Of a DNA stretch of 38,534 bases, positions 29,668-37,352 are shown in pieces. The notes below the pieces were generated by a model. That model searched no databases. It saw only the letters and a list, made by a program, of their open reading frames with translations, and was not told the origin of the DNA. The position numbers and the translations under genes are program-made. Every line of letters starts with the position of its first letter. The stretch's first letter is position 1. Origin of the DNA: DASYQD01 sp036005845 (GTDB lineage: Bacteria > Acidobacteriota > Thermoanaerobaculia > Multivoradales > JAIOJS01); contig DASYQD010000164.1 in assembly GCA_036005845.1 (NCBI GenBank), positions 1 through 38,534 of the forward strand, read 5' to 3'.

Positions 29668-29968
29668 CCTTTTCTCCTGTAACGAAACGCGCAATAGAAG
29701 GGCGGGAACCGGATGTGACGCCCACAGCCTCAAGTCCGGGGCTGCAGCCGTCAGCGAAGGCTCCCGGCCCGATGCTCGTTGGTGTCGGAGATATAGACGG
29801 ACGCCGATGCGAGAATTCTCCACGACGAACCGGCCGTGAACTCCGGCGTACGTCGAATGGCCTCGCGACTGGGCCGGTCTCTCGGGCGGGCTCACCGTAT
29901 GCGAGCGCCTCCGCACCACTCATCACCAGCAACGTGGCAAGCTCGGGCCAGATGAGGAGGAGACCCCC
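29668..29968. other. Divergent intergenic region without a recognisable gene
   Basis: 301 bp between the divergent propeller and patatin genes. Frames are open here on both strands only because of base composition; none has a recognisable product or fitting ribosome site. AGGAG at the left end serves ATG 29667 and GAGGAGG at 29954-29960 serves ATG 29969. No confident -10/-35 pair was found. Confidence 0.6.
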
Positions 29969-30832
29969 ATGCCCAAACGCTCGCTGATGCTCGCGGGAGG
30001 AGGGCTGAAGATCGCTTTCCAGGCCGGTGTCCTGCAGGTCTGGCTGAACGAAATGGGCATCGAGTTCGACCACGCCGACGGCGTCAGCGCCGCCTGCTTC
30101 AACCTCGCGATGTGGACGCAGGGGATGAGCGGCCGCCAGATTGCCGACAACTGGCGCAACCTAAGACCCCTGAAAGGCGTCGACGTGAACTGGTCGGCGC
30201 TCCTGCTCGGACCGTTCGCAAAGTCGTTCTTCAAGCTCGACGCCTATCGCAGGCAGGTCTTCCCGGCCTGGGGCCTCGACTGGGAGAAGATCCGCGCCAG
30301 CCGCCGCGAGGCGACCTTCAACGTCTACGACTTCTCCCACCACGAGCTGCGTCCGATCACCGCGCCCGAGCTCACTGAAGATTTCCTGGTCGCCACCGCG
30401 TCGCTGCCGATCTGGTTCCCACCGGTGCGCATCGACGGCGACATCTACATCGACGCCGTGTTCAACACCGCGAGCAATCTCGAGGAAGCCATCCGCCGCG
30501 GCGCCGACGAGCTATGGGTCATCTGGACGACCAGCCGGCGCGGCGTGTGGAAGAATGGTTTCGTCGGCAACTTCTTCGGCATCTTCGAAGCCACCACCAA
30601 CGACGGCTACAAGCGGACGCTGGCGCGCATCGAGCGCAACAACGACGCGATCGCCGCCGGCGGAGTGGGCGAGTTCGGCCGCCCCATCGCAGTTCGCGAG
30701 CTGGCAGCCGAGGTGCCGCTCGACTATCTCTTCAACTTCAGCCGCAAGCGCATCGCCCGCGCCGTCGACCTGGGAGTCGAGACGGCGCGGGCGTGGTGCA
30801 CGGAAAACCGCGAGCTCATCACGCGGCGTTGA
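29969..30832 (+). CDS. Patatin-like protein with degenerate catalytic motifs
   Basis: A 287-residue protein of the patatin-like phospholipase superfamily. The oxyanion loop is MLAGGGLKIAFQAGVLQ (G-G-G-x-K, residues 10-14). The nucleophile elbow is ADGVSAACFN, with Ser40 in G-V-S-A-A, so the last Gly of G-x-S-x-G is Ala. The dyad Asp is Asp162 in DGDIYIDAVFNTASN, where families usually read D-G-G or D-G-A. TASLPIWFPPV just before it is the typical A-[ST]-x-A/L-x-P-x-x-F-x-P block. Substrate would be acyl groups of phospholipids or neutral lipids, but activity is uncertain. No signal peptide. A strong GAGGAGG ribosome site precedes ATG 29969. It is convergent with the macroglobulin gene, 4 bp between stops. 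Confidence 0.8.
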   Translation: MPKRSLMLAGGGLKIAFQAGVLQVWLNEMGIEFDHADGVSAACFNLAMWTQGMSGRQIADNWRNLRPLKGVDVNWSALLLGPFAKSFFKLDAYRRQVFPAWGLDWEKIRASRREATFNVYDFSHHELRPITAPELTEDFLVATASLPIWFPPVRIDGDIYIDAVFNTASNLEEAIRRGADELWVIWTTSRRGVWKNGFVGNFFGIFEATTNDGYKRTLARIERNNDAIAAGGVGEFGRPIAVRELAAEVPLDYLFNFSRKRIARAVDLGVETARAWCTENRELITRR

Positions 30833-30836
30833 CCGG

Positions 30837-33800
30837 CTACCGCGGCGCCACCTTGACCACGTTCCCCGCCGAGTAGGCCGCGAACTCCGGCGCGTACATC
30901 GACTGCATCTCGGCCGGCGCGACGCGGAAGGTGCCGGCGAGGTTGACACGCAGGCGGTGGGTGAAGGTGGACTCGCCGGCGGGCAGCCACTCGAAGAAGA
31001 AGTTGGCGCCGCTGTCGCGGATCTCTTCGTAGACGGGGAGGATGTCCCACTTCCAGCCCGACTTCAGCGTCTCCGGCTCGCAGCCGGCGGGCCGTGGGTC
31101 GCGCAGGTGGACGTACTCGGCGGCGGCGCGGCTCCTGATCGACAGGTGCACTTCGAGCTGGTCGCCGGGGTGTAGCTGCGTGCCCTCGGCGAGCGGCACG
31201 AGCTTCCACTTGCCGCCTTCCTGCAGCCGCTGGAAGTAGGAGCGCTCGACGTGGAAGAGGTCGCCGCGCGCTTCCTTGGGTAGCCGCTCGGTGGAGAAGT
31301 GCCAGGTGGCGGAGGCGAAGAGGAAGCCCTTGGTCTCCTTCTCGACCACCACCTCGGACATCGTCTTGGCGTCGACCTCGGGACCGGGGATGACGAGCTG
31401 GTTGCTGCGCGGCGCGGCATTGGGGCCCGGCGCCGTCCGCGGCGCGCTCGGTGCCGCCGCACCGCTGTCCTCGACCAACGGCCCGACGCGATCCGGCAGG
31501 AAGCGGAAGAGCCGCTCGCGGCCGTCGACCTTCACCCGCGCCGACTCCTCGTTGCCCAGCGCTCCCTCCTTCTCGAGGTAGCCGACGAGGGCGTAGATCA
31601 CCTCCGCCGTGCCGCGCGTCGAGGACCAGTGGTTGAGCTTCTTGTTGAGCAGCAGCCACTGCACGAGCCCGTGCCGCCGCGCGTCGCTGGGCTGCAGCTC
31701 CGACAGCGCGCGCAGCGCGAAGGCGTGGGTCTCGATGGTGTCGTTGTACCAGAGCCAGGCGCGGTCTTCGGGCGCCCAGAAGGTGCCCTCGTCGGCCGTC
31801 GTCTTCGCCGAGTCCATGACGCTGTCGAAGACGAGCTTGGCGTCGCCGGCACGGCCGGCCCGCTCGAGGGTCAGCGCCAGCATCGACTTGAGCAGCGGCG
31901 AGTGCTCCTTCCAGTGCTTGAAGGAGAACTCCAGCATCGCGCGGCGCTCGGCTTTGGTGAAGACGCCGCCGGTCCAGTCGGCGCCGCCGCTCTTCTCTCC
32001 GACGACCTTGGTGTCTTCATAGTTGGAGAGCACAAAGTTGAGCAGCGTCACCGTCTCCCAGCAGCAGTTCTCCTTGCGCATGTCGCGCACCATCTCGTCG
32101 AGGTAGTGGCGGTGCATGTAGCTCCACGCCCGCACCACCATGTCCTGCGGCACCTCGATGCCGGCGTCGCGCGCGCGCGACAGGCCGGCGAGGATGTAGA
32201 GCGTCATGTAGGGCGACGGCGGGCCGCCTCCCCACCAGGGCCAGGCACCGAGCGAGGTCTGGTCCTTCTGCAGCTTGGCGATGGCGGAGTCGCGCTGGGC
32301 GCGCGCCACCTCAGGGTCGAGCACCTTGATGAGCGGCAGGTCGCCGGCGTCGCCGCCCTGCGCGGTGACCAGCCACGGCGTCTCCTCGAGCGCCATGCGC
32401 CGGTTCGGGTCGTCGAGCGCCCACGGCTCGAGCGGCGTGTCGCGCTGCGCCGCGAGCTCGCGGCCGAGCTTCGCCATCGCCGGGTGGTTCTCGAACACCT
32501 TGCTGACGATGCCGGTGGAGAGGAAGCGGTTGAGCGTCTGCTCGGTGCACTCGTAGGGGTACTGCATGAGGTAGGGCAGCGCCGAGAGCACGGTATTGAA
32601 GAGCTGGCCGTCGACGGTGACGACGAGCTGGTCGTTGAGCAGCGTCGGGTCGTCGCCCGCCGCCATGTCGGGGAAGCTGAGGACGCGACGGTCCTTGTCG
32701 CGCAGGGTGGCGAAGCGCGACTGCACGAGGTGCATGCGGCCGGGCAGCACCGGCACCGGCCGCAGCTCGCCGTCGCTCCAGTCGCCGGCCTGCGCGGTGA
32801 CGCGGAACTGGACGGTGCCGATGCGCGCCGGCGCCTTCACCGGGAAGGAGAGGGTGACGCCGCCGCCGGGCTTGACCTGGAACGGCGCCGTCGCGCGCGC
32901 CGCCGGCAGGCCGAAGGAGTCGGCGAGGCTCGCGCCCGTCGCCGGGTCGAGGATCTCGAACTTGACGTTGCCGCTGAACGGCTTCTCGCCGGCGTCGTTG
33001 ACGACGACCTGCAGCGTCGCCTCGTCGCCTTCGCGGAAGAAGCGCGGCAGGTAGGGGCGGACCAACAGCTCCTTCACCGTGCGCACCTGCTTTTCCGTCG
33101 AGCCGGCGCGCAGGTCTTGGGTGATGGCGTGCACCCAGAGGTTCCACTCGGTCACCGAGTCGGGAACGGTGAACTCGAAGCTCGCCGAGCCGTCCGCGCC
33201 GGTGACGAGGTGCGGGTACCAGAAGGCGGTCTCGGCGAATTCGCTGCGCAGCTCGCGGGAGGCGGCCGGAGCCTGCGCCTCGACGCCGCCTTCGACGTCG
33301 GCCAGCGCGGAGACGCGATCCATCGCCATCTTGGCGCGCGCCGGCGGCGGCGCGGGAACCGGCGGCGCCGCCGGCTGCGGCATCGCTTTGGTCTGTTCGG
33401 CCATGCCGCCGGCGACGCCGCCGGGAACGCCGTCCGCCATCATCATCGAGCGCATCCCAGGGCCGCCGATGCCGTAGCCGCCGAGGAACCGCAACGAGTC
33501 GGGCGTGAGCGCCGGCACCTCCGGCAGCTCGGCGAGGTTGCCGTCCATCCACGTCTCGCCGCCGCCGGCGAGGCTCGCATGCGCCTCGAGCGCGCTCGGC
33601 GGTCCGGGGTAGAGCAGCAGCGGGTCGGGTGGCTGGTGTGGCGCGAAGAGGTCGAGGCTGCGGTCGTACATGTAGGCGAGCAGCTCGGCGGCGCCGGCGG
33701 CCACCGACTTCTCGTCGGCGCCCTTCACCGTCACCCGCCAGGTCTCGCGCGTGCGCGGCCGCACCTTGTCGCGGAAGGTGGCGAACTCGATCTGCAGCTT

Positions 33801-36800
33801 CTTCTCGTCCCACGGCACCAGGACCTGCGCCTGCTGGCGCATGAGCTGGTGGTCGCGCACGGCAGTGGCGGTGATCGCCACGCCGCCGCGCTCGGCGTCG
33901 CCGGCGGGGATCGAGAGAACCTGCGCGCCTTGCGCGGACTCGACGACCCGCTTCTCGACCGGCTGGTCGCGGCGCTGGATCTCGACCACGATCTGCTGCG
34001 CCGGCAGTCCCGAGTGCACGAGCACGCGGATGGTGCCGCCGACGGGCACCGACGGCTGCTGCACGCGCAGCAGCTCGGGGACCTGCAGCGGCGTCGCGCC
34101 GGGCTCGACGACGAGCAGCTCGCGGCTGGTCTCGAAGGTGGCGCCGAACGGATCGCGCGTCGAGTAGCGGAGGCGGTAGGCGCCGGCGGGCATGGCCGGC
34201 AGCGTGACGTCGGCCCGACCCTTCGCGTCGTGCTTGACGCTGCCGCCGCCCACCTGCTCGCCGTCGCCCCATTCGTGGAGGATGGCGTCGGGCGCGACGT
34301 CGGTGTCCCAGCGCGCGCGCAACCGGTCGCCGGGCGTCTGGTAGAAGTCGCGCCGCCGCGGATCGGCAGGCAGCGGCTGGTCGGCGGGTAGCAGCGTCTG
34401 CGCGGGTTGGACGAGGCGTAGCAGGCGCCAGCTGCCTTCGCCGGCGCGCGGCGCGCCGTCGAGGTCGGTGCGCGTCAACGTCACCTTGCCGGGCTCGCCG
34501 CGCAGGAAGAAGCCGGCCGCGGGTTCGATCGTCGCTTCGACGGCGACGAAGCCGAGGCGCAGCGAGCGCTCGGCACTGCGCGTCTCGCCCCCTTCGTCGG
34601 TGACCTCGGCGCTGACGAGGAAGCGGTAGCTGATCCCCTCGCTGTCCTTCTCGCGCTCGTCGGCCGCCGGCGTGAACTCGACGTCGAACTTGCCTTCGTC
34701 GTCGACGGTCGCGGTGCCCGCCGCCACGATCTGAGGCTGCGTCTGCGCGCCGCCGAACCACCAGCCCCACCAGTACGGATACACCGGCTGCCGCGCCACG
34801 TGCCAGCGCACGCTGGCCGCCGTCACCGGCAGGCCGAAGTAGTACCGCGCCTCGCCGGGCAGCTTGGCGGGCCGGTTGAGGCGCAGCGCTTCCTTCGCTT
34901 CCTCGAGCTTCACCTCGAAGGTGGGGCGCTTGTACTCCTCGACCTGCACCTGCGTCTGGCCGCCGCGCGAAGAGCGCAGCCACCACTGGCCGAGCAGGCG
35001 GCCGGCGGGCACGGTGAAGGTGCCCGAGGCGCTGCCGAAGCGGTTGGTGGTGACGACCTGCGAGGCGACCTGCTGGCCGTTGGCGTCCAGGAGCTCGATC
35101 GTCAGCTCGGCGTCCTCGTCGACGTGCAGCTTGCTGCCGCGGCCCTCGTAGGCGACGGCCTTCCAGCGCAGCTCCTGGCCGGGGCGGTAGATGCTGCGGT
35201 CGATGTAGAGGAGGGTGTCGGTGTCGTCGGTGTCGGCGTTGTAGCGGCTGGAGTAGTACGCCTGCGCGTCGAGCGCCAGGTCGTCGCCGCGACGGGCGAT
35301 GAGGAAGTGCGGGGTGTCGTCGCTCCAGCGCACGGTCGCCTCGCCGGCGGCATCGGTGGTGAGCCGCTGCTCGCGAGCGTGGCCGCTATTCCAGTCGAAC
35401 TTCCACAGCTCGACCGCGGCGCCGGCGATCGGGCGGCCGCTGCTGCCGGAGACGACGCGCGCGGCGACGCCCTCGTCGACACGCTCGGTCAGCAGCACGA
35501 GGTCGCCGACGATCAGGTTGACGCTCGCGCGCCGATTGTCGGTGTGCTGGAACTGCGGCTTCGCGGAGGCGACGACGACGTAGAGCCCCGGCGCCGTCAT
35601 CGGCGGCGTGACGAAGGTGCGGTGATCGCGGAAGTCGGGCGTCGCCGGCAGGTCGGCGCTCCAGCTCGCCATCGGCTTCTTGCCGTTCACCAGGCCCTCG
35701 ACCTCCTGCCAGGCCGGCAGCAGGTTGTAATCGCGGGCGCTCTTGAGGCGCGCGTCGAGATCGAAGGCGTAGGCGCGGAACCAGAGCTTCGGCAGGTTCT
35801 TGTGGGTGACCTGGATCGAGCGCTTGCCGGGGCCGTCGCTGGTCATCGCCGCCAGCGAGAAGTTGGGCTGCTCGATCTCGGCGACGAGGCGGCGGCAGAG
35901 CTTGCCGCCGATGCTGTCGGGGTGCTTCGCGGCGCCGCGCAGGGCGATCTCGCGCGCCTTCACCAGCGCCTGCGGCTCGTCGAGACCGCGCACCCAGTCG
36001 GCGAGCGTGGCCATGCCGCGCGACCACCACGCGTGCGTGTCGCCGAGCTCGGCGAGCGCCTTCTCGAGCGCGGCGCGAAGCTTGGCGCGGTCCTGCTCGG
36101 CGGCGAAGTTGTCGTGGAGCTCGTCGAGGCGCTCGCGGCGCGCCTCGAAGGCGGCCTCGGCGCGGCCGGCGCTCTTGTGCCAGCGCTCGAGGTCGCCGAG
36201 GACGGCGGCGAGCTTGACGAGCGGGTGGGCAGCCGGATCGGCGACGGTGGCTTCGACGCCCTTTTCGCCCGCCTCGCCTTCGATCAGCCGGTCCAGGGGC
36301 AGGGTGTAGAGCTCGTTGTTCTGCGCCGCCTCCCAGAGCGAGCTGTCGGCGAGGAGCTGGGCGAAGAGGTAGCTGGTGGCGTCGCGGAGGGTGCCGCGGA
36401 TGCCTTTCGGGTAGTCGTTGGGGGCGATGAACTCGCTGACGGCGGTGACCGGCGTGTCGCCCCATTCGGCGCGGTGTTGCCAGGCGTCGAGGAAGGCTTT
36501 CTGGGATTCGAGGTAGATCTGTTCGCGGGTCCACTGCTTGAGGTCGGGGACGGCGGTCGAGACGACTTCTTCGCGTTGGGCGATCTCGTAGTTGTACGCG
36601 CGCTGGTAGGTGACCAGGGTCTGGGCGTGGAAGAGGTCGAGGAGGGCGTGCGGTAATGGGGCGTCGGGCCACTTGGCTTCGCGGAGGGCGCGGACCGCCG
36701 TCTCATAGCCGTGGAGGGACATGCGGAGTTGGGTCTCGCGGATGAGGCCGCGGGCCCACTCGGGGTCGTCGCCTTTCTTCTGGGCGTCTTCGCGAATCTT

Positions 36801-37052
36801 GGTGGCGAGGTCGAGGGCGGCCTGCATCTTCTGTTCGTTCTGCAAGCGGTCGACTTCCTTCCAGGCTGCTGCCGGGGTGGGGAACGCGCTTAGGGCTCGC
36901 GGCGGTGGCGTGGTCGATGGTTGCGGCGGCTTGGGGTGAGAGGCCGTGGTGCCCGCGGCGAAAGCGCCGATGGTTGCGGCGAGGCCGAGGGTGGCTACGG
37001 CTGCGAGAGTGCGAGGGCGCGGGGTGCGGGGGCGTGGGCGTGGGCGCATCAT
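30837..37052 (-). CDS. Bacterial alpha-2-macroglobulin family protein with thioester
   Basis: A 2071-residue periplasmic-type alpha-2-macroglobulin, a protease trap. An Arg/Pro-rich N-terminus leads to a hydrophobic Sec signal or anchor (LAAVATLGLAATIGAFAAG, about 16-34) with no lipobox Cys. A helical region follows (about 55-330), then MG domains with IDRSIYRPGQELRWKAVAYE (MG2) and others. Residues about 1189-1243 are a Gly/Met/Pro/Ala-rich stretch (GGPGMRSMMMADGVPGGVAG), placed where the protease bait region is expected. The A2M block FAETAFWYPHLVTGADG follows, then the thioester motif YECTEQTLNRF with Cys1502 and Gln1505, the alpha/alpha toroid (DPNRRMALEETPWL; WPWWGGGPPSPYM), and a receptor-binding-like C-terminus. 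No penicillin-binding protein 1C gene, the common E. coli partner, is adjacent. ATG 37052 or 37049 is only 4-7 nt from a -10-like TCTAAT. Confidence 0.95.
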   Translation of the reverse strand: MMRPRPRPRTPRPRTLAAVATLGLAATIGAFAAGTTASHPKPPQPSTTPPPRALSAFPTPAAAWKEVDRLQNEQKMQAALDLATKIREDAQKKGDDPEWARGLIRETQLRMSLHGYETAVRALREAKWPDAPLPHALLDLFHAQTLVTYQRAYNYEIAQREEVVSTAVPDLKQWTREQIYLESQKAFLDAWQHRAEWGDTPVTAVSEFIAPNDYPKGIRGTLRDATSYLFAQLLADSSLWEAAQNNELYTLPLDRLIEGEAGEKGVEATVADPAAHPLVKLAAVLGDLERWHKSAGRAEAAFEARRERLDELHDNFAAEQDRAKLRAALEKALAELGDTHAWWSRGMATLADWVRGLDEPQALVKAREIALRGAAKHPDSIGGKLCRRLVAEIEQPNFSLAAMTSDGPGKRSIQVTHKNLPKLWFRAYAFDLDARLKSARDYNLLPAWQEVEGLVNGKKPMASWSADLPATPDFRDHRTFVTPPMTAPGLYVVVASAKPQFQHTDNRRASVNLIVGDLVLLTERVDEGVAARVVSGSSGRPIAGAAVELWKFDWNSGHAREQRLTTDAAGEATVRWSDDTPHFLIARRGDDLALDAQAYYSSRYNADTDDTDTLLYIDRSIYRPGQELRWKAVAYEGRGSKLHVDEDAELTIELLDANGQQVASQVVTTNRFGSASGTFTVPAGRLLGQWWLRSSRGGQTQVQVEEYKRPTFEVKLEEAKEALRLNRPAKLPGEARYYFGLPVTAASVRWHVARQPVYPYWWGWWFGGAQTQPQIVAAGTATVDDEGKFDVEFTPAADEREKDSEGISYRFLVSAEVTDEGGETRSAERSLRLGFVAVEATIEPAAGFFLRGEPGKVTLTRTDLDGAPRAGEGSWRLLRLVQPAQTLLPADQPLPADPRRRDFYQTPGDRLRARWDTDVAPDAILHEWGDGEQVGGGSVKHDAKGRADVTLPAMPAGAYRLRYSTRDPFGATFETSRELLVVEPGATPLQVPELLRVQQPSVPVGGTIRVLVHSGLPAQQIVVEIQRRDQPVEKRVVESAQGAQVLSIPAGDAERGGVAITATAVRDHQLMRQQAQVLVPWDEKKLQIEFATFRDKVRPRTRETWRVTVKGADEKSVAAGAAELLAYMYDRSLDLFAPHQPPDPLLLYPGPPSALEAHASLAGGGETWMDGNLAELPEVPALTPDSLRFLGGYGIGGPGMRSMMMADGVPGGVAGGMAEQTKAMPQPAAPPVPAPPPARAKMAMDRVSALADVEGGVEAQAPAASRELRSEFAETAFWYPHLVTGADGSASFEFTVPDSVTEWNLWVHAITQDLRAGSTEKQVRTVKELLVRPYLPRFFREGDEATLQVVVNDAGEKPFSGNVKFEILDPATGASLADSFGLPAARATAPFQVKPGGGVTLSFPVKAPARIGTVQFRVTAQAGDWSDGELRPVPVLPGRMHLVQSRFATLRDKDRRVLSFPDMAAGDDPTLLNDQLVVTVDGQLFNTVLSALPYLMQYPYECTEQTLNRFLSTGIVSKVFENHPAMAKLGRELAAQRDTPLEPWALDDPNRRMALEETPWLVTAQGGDAGDLPLIKVLDPEVARAQRDSAIAKLQKDQTSLGAWPWWGGGPPSPYMTLYILAGLSRARDAGIEVPQDMVVRAWSYMHRHYLDEMVRDMRKENCCWETVTLLNFVLSNYEDTKVVGEKSGGADWTGGVFTKAERRAMLEFSFKHWKEHSPLLKSMLALTLERAGRAGDAKLVFDSVMDSAKTTADEGTFWAPEDRAWLWYNDTIETHAFALRALSELQPSDARRHGLVQWLLLNKKLNHWSSTRGTAEVIYALVGYLEKEGALGNEESARVKVDGRERLFRFLPDRVGPLVEDSGAAAPSAPRTAPGPNAAPRSNQLVIPGPEVDAKTMSEVVVEKETKGFLFASATWHFSTERLPKEARGDLFHVERSYFQRLQEGGKWKLVPLAEGTQLHPGDQLEVHLSIRSRAAAEYVHLRDPRPAGCEPETLKSGWKWDILPVYEEIRDSGANFFFEWLPAGESTFTHRLRVNLAGTFRVAPAEMQSMYAPEFAAYSAGNVVKVAPR

Positions 37053-37056
37053 GCGG

Positions 37057-37062
37057 ATTAGA
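37057..37062 (-). promoter_or_regulatory. Putative -10 element for the macroglobulin gene
   Basis: TCTAAT on the minus strand, 4 nt before ATG 37052 and 7 nt before ATG 37049, preceded 17 nt upstream by a T-rich stretch (TTTTTC). Predicts a leaderless mRNA, more likely using the second ATG. Confidence 0.4.
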
Positions 37063-37143
37063 TACTTTGGGCGGGGAAAGAAAAACTCGGCCGGATCAGC
37101 AGAGCTTGAATGTGGTCGCCATTGCGATCGTGACCTTCCGGCC

Positions 37144-37328
37144 GGCGGGTGCTGGGCGGATCCGGAGGCCGCCGCCGCGGGAACCGGCGCGCCTTTCTGT
37201 GGTTTGCGGAGGAGGAGCGGCGCGCCTCCGCTCGGAAGCGCCGGTACGACCTCGACCCCGCGAGATTCGCCAAGCGACTTCCGAGAGGTTCCCGCCGCGG
37301 CGGCCTCCGGATCCGCTGAGCACCCGCC
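37144..37328. repeat. 185-bp structured element: 42-bp inverted repeat with nested hairpins
   Basis: Arms at 37144-37185 and 37287-37328 are inverted copies matching at 39 of 42 positions; the core cggcctccggatccgc is perfect. As plus-strand RNA one of the three mismatches becomes a G-U pair. The 101-bp interior folds further: GCGGAGG/CCTCCGC (37206-37212 with 37225-37231), CTCGGAAG/CTTCCGAG (37231-37238 with 37278-37285), and inside that CTCG/CGAG (37251-37254 with 37261-37264). No credible ORF is inside, and no target-site duplication is evident at the ends. It fills most of the 300-bp gap 37053-37352 between two minus-strand genes. It could be a structured RNA, a bidirectional terminator or a miniature transposable element. 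Confidence 0.7.
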
Positions 37329-37352
37329 TCCAACCGTGGATGCCCGCCGAGA

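Noticed and set aside
31299..34391. Plus-strand frame of about 1000 codons inside the macroglobulin gene
   Set aside because: Antisense shadow; the minus-strand protein has continuous macroglobulin motifs across the whole region.
37053..37352. Small protein genes inside the structured inverted-repeat region
   Set aside because: Short frames exist on both strands but are Arg/Ser-rich, lack ribosome sites and simply follow the repeat arms.
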